A stretch of DNA of 55,838 nucleotides, taken from contig NZ_LBMU02000083.1 of the NCBI RefSeq assembly GCF_001005085.2, positions 1-55,838 of the forward strand. The letters are read 5' to 3'. The number at the start of each line of letters is the position of its first letter. Position 1 is the stretch's first letter. Below are positions 1 to 7,804 of this stretch, piece by piece. The DNA is from Streptomyces humi (GTDB taxonomy: Bacteria; Actinomycetota; Actinomycetes; Streptomycetales; Streptomycetaceae). Position numbers and translations under genes: made by a program. The notes beneath the pieces are model-generated. The model was not told the origin of the DNA. It worked only from the letters and a program-made list of their open reading frames with translations, and made no database searches.

Positions 1-95
1 CCCACGGCACGGACCCAGGCCAGTCCCACGGATCGGACCCGGGCCGCGGCCCCCGGCACGGACCCCGGCCGGCCCCCGGCACGGACCCCGGCTGG
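1..95. repeat. Degenerate GC-rich short tandem repeat
   Basis: The window opens with imperfect copies of an 11-base element, GGCACGGACCC or a close variant, at about 6-16, 30-40, 55-65 and 78-88, separated by C/G-rich filler. It sits directly upstream of the first gene. No protein reading is convincing. The array may continue outside the window. Confidence 0.6.
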
Positions 96-122
96 GGCCT
101 CCGGCGGGGATAAAGTGCGCAC

Positions 123-890
123 ATGGGACAATGGCTGGAACGGAACATCGTCGAGCCCGGCAAGCTCCCGCTGCTGCTCGCCCTGGCCGCCTTCGTCCTG
201 ACCTTCGTGGTCACGCGGGTCATCACCCGGTTGATCCGGGCCGGGAAAGGCCCGTTCGGCAACGTGAAGGCCGGCGGGCTGCACATCCACCACGTGGTCC
301 CCGGGGTGGTCCTCACCGTCGTCGGCGGCTTCGGCGCGGTCGCCGGCGGCCGGCAGGGTCCCGGCGCGGCCGTCGCCGCGATCGTCTTCGGCATCGGCGC
401 GGGCCTCGTCCTCGACGAGTTCGCGCTGATCCTCCACCTCGACGACGTCTACTGGACCGAGGAGGGCCGCAAGAGCGTCGAGGTCGTCGTCATCACCGCC
501 GCGATGGTCGGGCTGCTGCTCGCCGGGTTCTCCCCGTTCGGCGTCAACGACATCTCGGCCGACGAACTCCAGGACCGGGGCACGGTCATCGCGAACGTCG
601 TGGCCAACTTCGCCTTCTCGCTCGTCGCGCTGAGCAAGGGCAAGGCCCGTACCGCGATCTTCGGGGTGATCGTCCCGCTGGTCGCCGTCGTCGGCGCGGT
701 CCGCCTCGCCCGTCCCGGCTCGGCCTGGGCCCGCCGCTTCTACGGCGACCGGCCGCGCGCCCGGGCCCGGGCGGGCCTGCGCGCCTACCACCACGACCGG
801 CGCTGGTCCCGGCTCAGCCGGACCCTTCAGGACTGGATCGGCGGCAAACCCGACCGCCCGGAGCCGGCCCGGCTGCCCGGCCGCCGCTGA
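123..890 (+). CDS. Multi-pass membrane protein, function unknown
   Basis: This 255-residue protein has about six hydrophobic segments (near residues 15-35, 60-78, 80-98, 120-137, 155-172 and 178-195) and a basic, arginine-rich cytoplasmic tail. A HIHH motif near residues 54-57 and an EFALILHLDDVYW segment near 99-112 stand out and could bind metal, but that is inference. A TAAAGT hexamer at 111-116 lies only six bases before the ATG, with no Shine-Dalgarno, so the mRNA may be leaderless. Its 3' end overlaps the convergent gene at 827-1552 by 64 bases. I recognise it only as a conserved streptomycete membrane protein; the function is unknown. Confidence 0.8.
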   Translation: MGQWLERNIVEPGKLPLLLALAAFVLTFVVTRVITRLIRAGKGPFGNVKAGGLHIHHVVPGVVLTVVGGFGAVAGGRQGPGAAVAAIVFGIGAGLVLDEFALILHLDDVYWTEEGRKSVEVVVITAAMVGLLLAGFSPFGVNDISADELQDRGTVIANVVANFAFSLVALSKGKARTAIFGVIVPLVAVVGAVRLARPGSAWARRFYGDRPRARARAGLRAYHHDRRWSRLSRTLQDWIGGKPDRPEPARLPGRR

Positions 891-1552
891 GGCCGCGGGT
901 GCCGCAGCCGCCGTGCCACCCGCACCGCCGCCCACAGGGCCGCCACGCCCGCGAGGGCCGCCAGGTGCTCCCGGCCGGCGAGGTTCTCCTTCAGCGCCAC
1001 CTCGGCCACCATCGCGGCGGCCACCGCGCCGGCGGTGACGTGGGCGCCGTACCGCCAGGCCAGGAAGACCGCGAGGCCGACGACCGCGGCCGACGGCCCG
1101 GTGTCCACCACCCGCGCGTCCGAGACCGGCAGGCCCAGCGGGACGTGCGGGCCCAGCGCGATGCCGACGCGGGCGTACAGGGTGCCGGCGAGAGTCGCCA
1201 CGTACGCGACGGCCAGGGTCCGCCACCAGCCCAGGCACACCTCGGCGATGCCGAACACGACCAGGATCTGCGCCAGCGCACCCCACACCGGCAGGTCCAG
1301 CGCCGGTACGCACAGGGAGAGCGGAGTGCGCAGCAGCGCCAGCCAGAACGGGTCCGCGGCCCGCACGGCCCCGGCGTGCTGCACGAGGCGGTATCCCCAC
1401 GCCTGGTTCTGCGTGAACTGCAACAGCGCGGTCAGGCACACCGCGGCGACCGTCATCGGCACCGCCCGCAGCCGCAGCTTCGCCAGCGGCCCGCGCGCGG
1501 TGGCGTACAGCAGCCCCCATTCGACGCGGGCCCAGCGGGCGAGCGGTGTCAT
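827..1552 (-). CDS. Rhomboid-like multi-pass membrane protein
   Basis: This 241-residue membrane protein has about six hydrophobic segments. Its topology resembles the rhomboid-like proteins often found beside lysylphosphatidylglycerol synthases in actinomycetes, but no GxSG serine-protease motif is visible (the closest is TGPSAAVVG), so proteolysis is doubtful. The ATG lies 10 bases after the stop of the upstream synthase gene, so the two are probably co-transcribed. The C-terminus is arginine-rich and its coding end overlaps the convergent gene at 123-890 by 64 bases. The family is assigned on topology and context only. Confidence 0.75.
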   Translation of the reverse strand: MTPLARWARVEWGLLYATARGPLAKLRLRAVPMTVAAVCLTALLQFTQNQAWGYRLVQHAGAVRAADPFWLALLRTPLSLCVPALDLPVWGALAQILVVFGIAEVCLGWWRTLAVAYVATLAGTLYARVGIALGPHVPLGLPVSDARVVDTGPSAAVVGLAVFLAWRYGAHVTAGAVAAAMVAEVALKENLAGREHLAALAGVAALWAAVRVARRLRHPRPQRRPGSRAGSGRSGLPPIQS

Positions 1553-1562
1553 GCGATGGTCC

Positions 1563-3371
1563 TCATCCGTGCGTGTTCCCGGGCGATTCCAGGTGTCCGC
1601 GGTGCAGCCACCCGGGCAGTCCCGGCGCCTCCAGGAACCCTTCCGCGCGCGCCGACGCGAGACCGATGCGCGGCAGGTCCGCGCTCTTCTCGAAGAGCAG
1701 GAACCGGGGCTCCCAGATGGGCCGGTACTTGGCGTTCGCCCGGTACAGGGACTCGATCTGCCACCACCGGGAGAAGAAGCTCAGCAGAGACCTCCACAGC
1801 CGCAGCACCGGTCCCGCGCCGAGACGCGCACCACGTTCGAAGACCGACCGGAACATCGCGAAGTTGAGCGAGACCTGCGTGATCCCGATCTCCCCGGCAC
1901 GCCGGAGCAGTTCGATGACCATGAACTCCATCAGCCCGTTGTCGGAGTCCCGGTCCCGCCGCATCAGATCGAGGGACAGCCCGCCCGGCCCCCACGGCAC
2001 GAACGACAGCAGCGCCCGCAGCTCGCCCTCGCCGTCCCCGGCGCCGCCGTCCCTGCACTCCACCATCACGCACTGCCCGTCCCGGGGGTCCCCGAGCCGC
2101 CCCAGCGCCATGCTGAACCCGCGCTCGGTGGCCCCGTCCCGCCAGTCGTCGGCACGGCGGACGAGGTACGACATCTCGTCCGCCGGAATGTCCTCGTGCC
2201 GTCTGACGCGTACCGAGTACCCGGCCCGGCCGATCCGGTTGTGGGCCTGCCGCACGGTGCGCATGGCCCGTCCCTCCAGCGTGAAGTCGGCGACCTCCAC
2301 GATCGCCTCGTCACCGAGTTCCAGGGCGTCGAGACCGTAGCGGGCGTACACGGTCCCGGCCTCCTCGCCCGCGCCCATCACCGCCGGGATCCAGCCGTGC
2401 GCCCGCGCCTCGGCCAGCCACGGCACGATCGCCCCGGGCCAGGCCTCCGGATCCCCGATCGGATCCCCCGAGGCGAGGCTCACCCCGCCGACCACCCGGT
2501 ACGCGACCGCCGCCTTGCCGGTCGGCGACCACACCACGCTCTTCTCCCGGCGCAGCGCGAAGTACCCGAGGGAGTCCCGTTCGCCGTGCCGCTCCAGCAG
2601 CACGCGCAGCTGCTTCTCGTCGTCCTCGGTGATCGGGTCGACGGCCCGGCGGGAACGGAAGGCGGCGTAGAAGACGGTGAGGACGAGAAGCGTGCTGAGC
2701 ACGTTGATGACGACGTTCACCCAGTTGGGCGGTGCGATGTGGGGGAACCGGGAGGGGTCGGCGGCGACCGAGACCAGGCGCAGGGTGCCGTAGTGCCAGC
2801 GCTCAGCGAACGTCGAACGCGCGGCCTGCGGCGCCTGGTCGGTGACGGTGACGAGGAGCGCGGCGAGCAGTGAGGCGGCGACACCGCCGCCGACCGCGAC
2901 GGTGGCGGCGAGCCGGGGGTTGGACCGGTCGCCCTTCGCGTAGAACTCCCGCCGGCCGACGAGCAGGGCCGCCACGAAGGCGGCGGTCAGTACGAGCGAG
3001 ATCCAGTTCTGGGCGTACCGGCGGATCTCCGGGAACGCCATGGCGAACGCGAAGAGCGCGAGGAAGAGCCCGCTCAGCACCAGGTTCAGGATCCACGCGG
3101 CCCGCTTGCGCCGGCGCATGGTGATCGCGAGGAACGCGGTGAACACACCGGAGGCGAAGCCGGCGGTCAGCAGGTACGGGGTGAAGAAGTTCTCCTGGTT
3201 GTGCCGCCGCACGTCCTGCCCCAGCGACACCCACACCGCGCTGAGGAAGTTGACGAAGGCGACGGCGCGCAGGTACCACACGGCAAAGGCGGCGGCCCGC
3301 TGGGAAATCCCGGCCCGCCGCCCTTTCTCACGTCCGTCACGCAGCTCGACGGCAATTCGGGCATCTCCCAT
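1563..3371 (-). CDS. MprF/LysX-type aminoacyl-phosphatidylglycerol synthase (DUF2156)
   Basis: This 602-residue protein has an N-terminal membrane region of about six helices (residues ~25-240) followed by a cytoplasmic DUF2156 / LPG-synthase C-terminal domain (roughly 270-570) of two GNAT-like folds. Visible hallmarks are VAYRVVGGVSLASGDPIGD, an LSFVPWGPGGLSLDLMRRD stretch and the C-terminal WQIESLYRANAKYRPIWEPR segment. The family moves an aminoacyl group from tRNA to phosphatidylglycerol, lowering surface charge and giving resistance to cationic peptides. The lysyl-tRNA synthetase module fused in mycobacterial LysX is absent. The transferred amino acid cannot be read from sequence. It starts an apparent two-gene operon with the rhomboid-like gene downstream. 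Confidence 0.85.
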   Translation of the reverse strand: MGDARIAVELRDGREKGRRAGISQRAAAFAVWYLRAVAFVNFLSAVWVSLGQDVRRHNQENFFTPYLLTAGFASGVFTAFLAITMRRRKRAAWILNLVLSGLFLALFAFAMAFPEIRRYAQNWISLVLTAAFVAALLVGRREFYAKGDRSNPRLAATVAVGGGVAASLLAALLVTVTDQAPQAARSTFAERWHYGTLRLVSVAADPSRFPHIAPPNWVNVVINVLSTLLVLTVFYAAFRSRRAVDPITEDDEKQLRVLLERHGERDSLGYFALRREKSVVWSPTGKAAVAYRVVGGVSLASGDPIGDPEAWPGAIVPWLAEARAHGWIPAVMGAGEEAGTVYARYGLDALELGDEAIVEVADFTLEGRAMRTVRQAHNRIGRAGYSVRVRRHEDIPADEMSYLVRRADDWRDGATERGFSMALGRLGDPRDGQCVMVECRDGGAGDGEGELRALLSFVPWGPGGLSLDLMRRDRDSDNGLMEFMVIELLRRAGEIGITQVSLNFAMFRSVFERGARLGAGPVLRLWRSLLSFFSRWWQIESLYRANAKYRPIWEPRFLLFEKSADLPRIGLASARAEGFLEAPGLPGWLHRGHLESPGNTHG

Positions 3372-3948
3372 GAACCAGGATCATATGGCCGCCACCACAA
3401 CGAACCACGCCACACGCACCCACAGATCCCCCCCGCTGCTTCACCACCTACTTTTCTCCACCGCGACAGCACTCAGCCGCGACAACGCTCAGCCGCGACA
3501 ACGCGATCCGGCGGTGCCGCTCCGGGCCGTGCCGTGTCGGTGGCCTGCTCCTCCACGGCGGCGAGCAGCCCGCCGCCCCGCCGCCCACTCTTTTCTCCGC
3601 CGCGACGGCGCTCAGCCGCGGCGGTGTGATCCGGCGGTGCCGCTCCGGGCCGTGCCGTGTCGGTGGCCTGCTCCTCCACGGCGGCGAGCAGCCCGCCGCC
3701 CCGCCGCCCGCTCTTTTTTCGCCAGCCCGCCGCCCCGCCGCCCACTCTTTTCTCCGCCGCGACGGCGCTCAGCCGCGGCGGTGTGATCCGGTGGTGCCGC
3801 TCCGGGCCGTGCCGTGTCGGTGGCCTGCTGCTCCGTGGCGGCGAGGAGTCCGCCGCCATGCCGCCCTCTTTTTTTCTCCGCCGCGACGGCGCTCAGCCGC
3901 GGCGGTGTGATCCGGCGGTGCCGGGTCGGGGCGGGCCGGGGCGGTGGG
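3372..3948. other. 577-bp gene-free region
   Basis: This spacer lies between the synthase start (3371) and the cobT stop (3949). The first ~90 bases are ordinary intergenic DNA that should hold the synthase promoter. The rest is the tandem repeat array described separately. Open frames across it, on both strands, are repeats of one low-complexity 41-codon unit and look non-coding. Confidence 0.8.
3478..3945. repeat. ~123-bp tandem repeat array (about 3.5 copies)
   Basis: The marker GATCCGGCGGTGCCGCTCC, or a close variant, begins at 3505, 3628, 3785 and 3909, giving spacings of 123, 157 and 124 bases. Each unit contains GCCGCGACGGCGCTCAGCC, CCGTGCCGTGTCGGTGGCC and a CACTCTTTTCTCC-like pyrimidine tract. 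The second unit carries an extra ~33 bases that repeat the CCCGCCGCCC-CTCTTTT segment. High identity between copies suggests recent expansion by slippage or unequal exchange. A related two-copy array lies at 37202-37395. Confidence 0.85.
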
Positions 3949-5019
3949 TTACTGCTCCGGCTTTTTCTCGGGGGCCGGGTTTTCGGGGAGTTCCGCGGCC
4001 AGGGCGGCGGCCGACTGGACCAGGGGCAGGGCCAGCAGCGCGCCCGCGCCCTCACCCACCGTCACGCCCTGCTCCAGCAGCGGTTCCAGGGCCATCCGGT
4101 CCAGCGCCTTCGCCTGCCCCGGCTCCCCGCTGCCGTGCCCCGCCAGCCACCAGTCCGGCGCCCGGAACGCGATCCGCTGCGCGACCAGCGCACACGCGGC
4201 CGTCACGACCCCGTCCAGCACCACCGGCAGCTTCCGCACCGCCGCCTGCAACAGGAACCCGGTCATCGCCGCCAGGTCCGCCCCGCCGACGGCCGCCAGC
4301 AACTGCAACTGGTCCCCGAGCACCGGCCGCGCCCGCCGCAACGCGTCCCGGATCGCCGCGCACTTGCGCATCCACGCCAGGTCGTCGATGGCGAGCCCGC
4401 CCCGCCCGGTGACCACGGACGCGTCGGTCCCGCACAGCGCCGCGACGAGGACGGCGGCCGCCGTCGTGCCGCCGACGCTCACGTCCCCGAGCACCACCAG
4501 ATCGGTCCCCGAGTCGGCCTCCTCGTCGGCCACCGCGACACCCGCCAGGAAGGCCGCCTCGGCCTCCTCCGCCGTCAGCGCGTCCTCGATGTCGATACGG
4601 CCGCTGCCCCGCCGTACGCGATGCCGTACGACCTCCTCCGGCAGCACGTCCGGATCGCAGTCCAGTGCCATGTCGATGATCCGCACGGGCACCCCGAGCC
4701 GCCGGGCCAGCACCGACACCGGGCTTGCCCCCTCCAGGATCGCCCGGACCAGCACCTCCGCGCTGCCCGCCGGCCGTGCGGAGACCCCGAGTTCGGCGAC
4801 GCCGTGGTCACCGGCGAAGAGCAGGACCCGCGGCCGTTCCACCGGCCGTACCGGTACGGAACCCTGCGCCGCGGCCAGCCACTCACCCAGGTCGTCGAGG
4901 CGGCCCAGCGCCCCGGGCGGCACGACCAGCCGCTCCCGGCGCGCCTCGGCGTCCCGGCGTACACCGCCGTCGGGGCGCTCGATCAGATCGGTGAAGTCGT
5001 CGAGATTAAGCGAGCTCAT
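3949..5019 (-). CDS. cobT: Nicotinate-nucleotide--dimethylbenzimidazole phosphoribosyltransferase
   Basis: CobT joins the lower-ligand base to nicotinate mononucleotide, giving alpha-ribazole phosphate for cobalamin assembly in the cytosol. The 356 residues match the family length. Visible features are the base/NaMN-binding core with FAGDHGVAELGVS, the LGDVSVGGTTAAA and GGADLAAMTGF segments, and the C-terminal GVTVGEGAGALLALPL motif containing the catalytic-type Glu. I start at the ATG complementary to 5017-5019 (MSSLNLDDFTDLIERPD); in-frame sequence further upstream is the antisense of the divergent methyltransferase. No cobalamin riboswitch is visible in 5020-5160. Function fits the cobU-type gene 1.1 kb away. 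Confidence 0.92.
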   Translation of the reverse strand: MSSLNLDDFTDLIERPDGGVRRDAEARRERLVVPPGALGRLDDLGEWLAAAQGSVPVRPVERPRVLLFAGDHGVAELGVSARPAGSAEVLVRAILEGASPVSVLARRLGVPVRIIDMALDCDPDVLPEEVVRHRVRRGSGRIDIEDALTAEEAEAAFLAGVAVADEEADSGTDLVVLGDVSVGGTTAAAVLVAALCGTDASVVTGRGGLAIDDLAWMRKCAAIRDALRRARPVLGDQLQLLAAVGGADLAAMTGFLLQAAVRKLPVVLDGVVTAACALVAQRIAFRAPDWWLAGHGSGEPGQAKALDRMALEPLLEQGVTVGEGAGALLALPLVQSAAALAAELPENPAPEKKPEQ

Positions 5020-5087
5020 TCGCCGAACAGTACCGGCACGGAACCGACGGTCCGGCGCCAGATCGGCAGCACACCCGCACGGCGGCT

Positions 5088-5116
5088 TTGCAGGCAAGAT
5101 CGGTATCCCATACGTT
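5088..5116 (+). promoter_or_regulatory. Candidate sigma-70-type promoter for the methyltransferase
   Basis: TTGCAG (5088-5093) and TACGTT (5111-5116) are separated by 17 bases, a good match to the principal streptomycete sigma factor consensus. It points at the gene starting at 5161. This is inferred from sequence alone. Confidence 0.5.
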
Positions 5117-5160
5117 CCGTTTTGCAGTGGATTGCGTTCAGGGAGCCCAGGGAGCCGCCC

Positions 5161-6141
5161 ATGCCGCCCACGCCCGAACTCGCCCCGGGCCCCGACCGGT
5201 TCCACGAACCGCGCCGCGAGGACTGCCCCTGGTGCGGTTCCAGACGCCTGCGCACCCGGCTGCGCGCACCCGACCTCCTCCACCACCGGCCCGGCACGTT
5301 CACCGTCGACGAGTGCCGTGACTGCGCGCACGCCTTCCAGAACCCCCGCCTGTCCGCGGCCGGGTTCGCCCTCTACCACCAGGACTACTACGCGGGCCGC
5401 CTGGAGGACTACACCGACCGCTTCCTGGCGACCCGCGCGGGCCGCCGCCGGCACCGCGCCGCGGTCCGCGCGCTGCCGGCGCCGCTGGAGCCGGAGAGCT
5501 GGCTGGACGTCGGCACGGGCCACGCCCACTTCCCGGACACCGCCCGGGAACTGCTGCCGTACACCTCCTTCGACGGGCTGGACCCGACCGTGCGGGTGCT
5601 GACCGCCCAGACCGAGGGACGCGTCGAGGAGGCCCACTGCGGCCACCTGACCGCGCCCGAACTGCTGGCCCGGCTGCGCGCCCGCTACGACGTCGTCAGC
5701 ATGTTCCGGCACCTGGAACACGCGCCCGACCCGCGGGCCGAACTCCGCGCCGCCCTCACCGTGCTGCGTCCCGGCGGCCATCTGCTGATCGAGATCCCGA
5801 ACCCGCGCAGCGCGCCCGCCAGACTCCTCGGCAAGTGGTGGATCCCGTACGGCCAGCCCCGCCATCTGCACCTGCTGCCGCCGGCCAACCTGCGCGCGGA
5901 ACTGGAGGCGCAGGGGTGCGAGATCCTGCGGACCGACCGCCGGGCACCGCACCTGCCGTGCGACCTCTCCGCGGCGCTCGCGCTGGTCCTCGGCCGGGTG
6001 CTGCCGAAACGGTGGCTGCCGGCCACCGCCCCGCTGGTGGCGGTGGCGCGGGCCGCCGACCACGCGGTGGCTCCGCTGCTGCGCCGGACGCCGTTCTCCA
6101 ACGGATACCGGATCATCGCCCGCAAAGGGCGGGGGAGGTGA
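5161..6141 (+). CDS. SAM-dependent methyltransferase with N-terminal zinc-ribbon-like motif
   Basis: This 326-residue class I methyltransferase starts at the ATG preceded by AGGGAG at good spacing. An N-terminal CPWC...CRDC pair (residues ~21-55) resembles the small zinc finger of Methyltransf_23-type enzymes. The SAM-binding glycine motif LDVGTGHAHF lies near 114-123, the LRPGGHLLIEIPNP segment follows motif III, and a W...YGQPRHLHLLPP segment is typical of enzymes acting on sugar or polyketide/quinone-like substrates. It stands between two cobalamin genes but is not a recognisable corrinoid methyltransferase. The substrate is unknown. It ends 12 bases before the convergent cobU-type gene. 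Confidence 0.85.
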   Translation: MPPTPELAPGPDRFHEPRREDCPWCGSRRLRTRLRAPDLLHHRPGTFTVDECRDCAHAFQNPRLSAAGFALYHQDYYAGRLEDYTDRFLATRAGRRRHRAAVRALPAPLEPESWLDVGTGHAHFPDTARELLPYTSFDGLDPTVRVLTAQTEGRVEEAHCGHLTAPELLARLRARYDVVSMFRHLEHAPDPRAELRAALTVLRPGGHLLIEIPNPRSAPARLLGKWWIPYGQPRHLHLLPPANLRAELEAQGCEILRTDRRAPHLPCDLSAALALVLGRVLPKRWLPATAPLVAVARAADHAVAPLLRRTPFSNGYRIIARKGRGR

Positions 6142-6153
6142 GCGGGCCCCCGC

Positions 6154-7353
6154 TCACCTCAGCACCAGCGCCTGCCCCGCCACCACCAGCACCACCTGCT
6201 CGCACTCGTTCGCGAACGCGGCGTTCAGACGGCCCAGTTCGTCACGGTAGCGCCGGCCCGACGCCGTGGCCGGCACGATCCCCGACCCCACCTCGTTCGA
6301 CACGGCCACCACCGTCCGCCGGGTCGCCCGTACCGCCCCCGTCAGCTCCCGTACCCGCTCCCGCAGGGACTTCTCGCCGCCCGACGCCCACTCCGTGTCG
6401 TCCCACGCCCCCACCGCGTCCATCGCGTCCGTCAGCCACAGCGACAGACAGTCGACCAGCAACGGCGGTCCGTCCTGCGCCAGCAACGGCACCAGGTCGC
6501 AGGTCTCCGTCGTCCGCCACGACCCCGGCCGCCGCTCCCGGTGCGCGGCCACCCGCGTCGCCCACTCGGTGTCCCCGCCGCGGGTACCGCCGGTGGCGAC
6601 GTACAGCACGTCCGGGAAGGACTCCAGCCGCCGCTCGGCCTCCACCGACTTACCGGACCGCGCCCCGCCCAGCACCAGCGTCCGCCGGGGCACGTCGGGC
6701 ACGTCCTCGTACACGCCGACCGTCAGCGTCGTCCCGTCGGACACGGCCCGCGCCCCGGCCGCCGCCAGCCGGCGCCGCAACTCCGCACCGGGCGGCACGT
6801 CGTGGTCGAGGTGGACGGCGACGACATCCGTGGTCGCCGCCACCGAACCGACCGCCCGCAGCCGCGCCAGCGCGTCCGGCCGCCCCACCACGTCGAGGAG
6901 CACCAGGTCGTACGACTCCGCGCTCCCGTTCTCCAGCCCGGCCGGCGCCCCGCCCGGCGGGAGGTAGAGCAGCCGCTGCCCGTCGGGCCCGGTCACCGCG
7001 TACCCGGTGCCGCCCGCGTCCATCGCCACCGCCCGCACCCGATGCCCCGTCAGCAGCGCCAGCTCACGGCCGTCCGGCACCCGGGCCGGCTGCGGCAGCC
7101 CGGCCGGCACCTCGACGGCGGGCCCGTCGTGCGGATGCGAGAGCAGCACCTGCCGGACGCCCCCGAGGGACCGGCCGGCCCGCGCCGCCGCGAACGCCGC
7201 GCCGGGCGTCAGATCGAGCAGCAGCGTCCCGTCCACCAGCGCGGCGGTGGCGGCCCGCGCGTCCGCCCCGACGGCACAGGCGCACACCGCACACGAACAA
7301 CCGGGCCGAGGCAGCCCCGCGGGCCCACCGGTACCGAGCAAAGTCACTTCCAC
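6154..7353 (-). CDS. cobU: PhnP-like domain fused to adenosylcobinamide kinase/guanylyltransferase
   Basis: The C-terminal part (residues ~223-399) is CobU/CobP, which phosphorylates adenosylcobinamide and attaches GMP. It shows the P-loop GGARSGKS (229-236), YVATGG, an AAHRERRPGSW histidine motif and VSNEVGSGIVP. The N-terminal ~220 residues look like a metallo-beta-lactamase domain of the PhnP type: LLGTGGPAGLPRPGC leads into a CxCxxC cluster at C19, C21 and C24. The catalytic HxHxDH motif has decayed to SHPHDG (72-77), while HLDHD (181-185) remains. The N-domain may be structural or may have a different chemistry. Such fusions are, to my knowledge, found in other streptomycetes. Confidence 0.88.
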   Translation of the reverse strand: MEVTLLGTGGPAGLPRPGCSCAVCACAVGADARAATAALVDGTLLLDLTPGAAFAAARAGRSLGGVRQVLLSHPHDGPAVEVPAGLPQPARVPDGRELALLTGHRVRAVAMDAGGTGYAVTGPDGQRLLYLPPGGAPAGLENGSAESYDLVLLDVVGRPDALARLRAVGSVAATTDVVAVHLDHDVPPGAELRRRLAAAGARAVSDGTTLTVGVYEDVPDVPRRTLVLGGARSGKSVEAERRLESFPDVLYVATGGTRGGDTEWATRVAAHRERRPGSWRTTETCDLVPLLAQDGPPLLVDCLSLWLTDAMDAVGAWDDTEWASGGEKSLRERVRELTGAVRATRRTVVAVSNEVGSGIVPATASGRRYRDELGRLNAAFANECEQVVLVVAGQALVLR

Positions 7354-7418
7354 GGCCCGATTCTCACCCGTCCCAGCGGTTCTTGCTTGAGCGGGCGCCC
7401 CGTGAACCGTGCCCCGAA

Positions 7419-7439
7419 GGGGCGCGGGGAACTGCGCGA
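7419..7439 (+). repeat. Dispersed intergenic repeat, copy A
   Basis: This is a copy of the core GCGCGGGGAACTGCGCGA, flanked by GGGGC-type complementary bases that can form a hairpin. It lies between the divergent cobU-type gene and the 70-residue protein gene. Related copies are at about 24772, 26233, 31021, 50408 and 55738. Confidence 0.75.
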
Positions 7440-7532
7440 GCGGCCCCTACCGGGCTTGCACATGCCCCACAACCAGCGGAGTTTTTCCCGGCGCCCTTAT
7501 ACGATGCACCAGTTGGATCAAAGGAGGCCTAC

Positions 7533-7745
7533 ATGGCGGCATGGACGTGGCGGTTCGAGAAGGCCGACGGGACGGAGGTCCAGCCCGCGGTGGAGCCCGA
7601 GGAGTTCACCACCCAGGGCGACGCCGAGTCCTGGATCGGCGAACAGTGGAAGGAACTGCTGGCCGGCGGCGCCGACCAGGTGCGGCTCTACGAGGACGCC
7701 ACCGAGATCTACGGCCCGATGAGCCTGCACGCGGACGAGGCCTAG
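7533..7745 (+). CDS. Small acidic conserved protein, 70 residues
   Basis: The ATG at 7533 is preceded by AAGGAGG, a near-perfect Shine-Dalgarno at good spacing, which decides the start. The product (MAAWTWRFEKADGTEV...) is acidic and cytosolic, with tryptophans near both ends and a regular alternation that suggests a small alpha/beta fold. I recognise it only as a conserved streptomycete hypothetical protein. No function can be assigned. A hairpin terminator follows at 7768-7791. Confidence 0.85.
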   Translation: MAAWTWRFEKADGTEVQPAVEPEEFTTQGDAESWIGEQWKELLAGGADQVRLYEDATEIYGPMSLHADEA

Positions 7746-7767
7746 GACACGTCCGCGAACGCCGTAC

Positions 7768-7791
7768 GGGGCGGCCGCGGTCGGCCGCCCC
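7768..7791. terminator. Perfect 10-bp hairpin, bidirectional terminator
   Basis: GGGGCGGCCG (7768-7777) and CGGCCGCCCC (7782-7791) form a perfect stem with a 4-base loop between convergent genes ending at 7745 and 7805. There is no T-run, as is usual in Streptomyces. Confidence 0.75.
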
Positions 7792-7804
7792 GGCCGGCGC
7801 GGAG

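Noticed and set aside
131..1867. 578-codon open frame over the first membrane protein and its neighbours
   Set aside because: Shadow frame in GC-rich DNA: extremely Arg/Pro-rich, no domain, no ribosome site, and it crosses two real genes on both strands.
3473..3859. Minus-strand frame made of 41-residue repeats over the tandem array
   Set aside because: The repeat unit (123 bases) is a multiple of three by chance, the product is low-complexity, the 33-base insertion and start context are poor, and other frames are equally open.
5020..5160. Cobalamin riboswitch upstream of cobT
   Set aside because: No B12-box-like sequence or matching stem was found in the short divergent spacer; the same holds for 7354-7532 upstream of the cobU-type gene.
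7498..7503. TATACG hexamer as promoter of the 70-residue protein gene
   Set aside because: No -35-like sequence lies at 16-18 bases upstream, so the hexamer alone is not enough.
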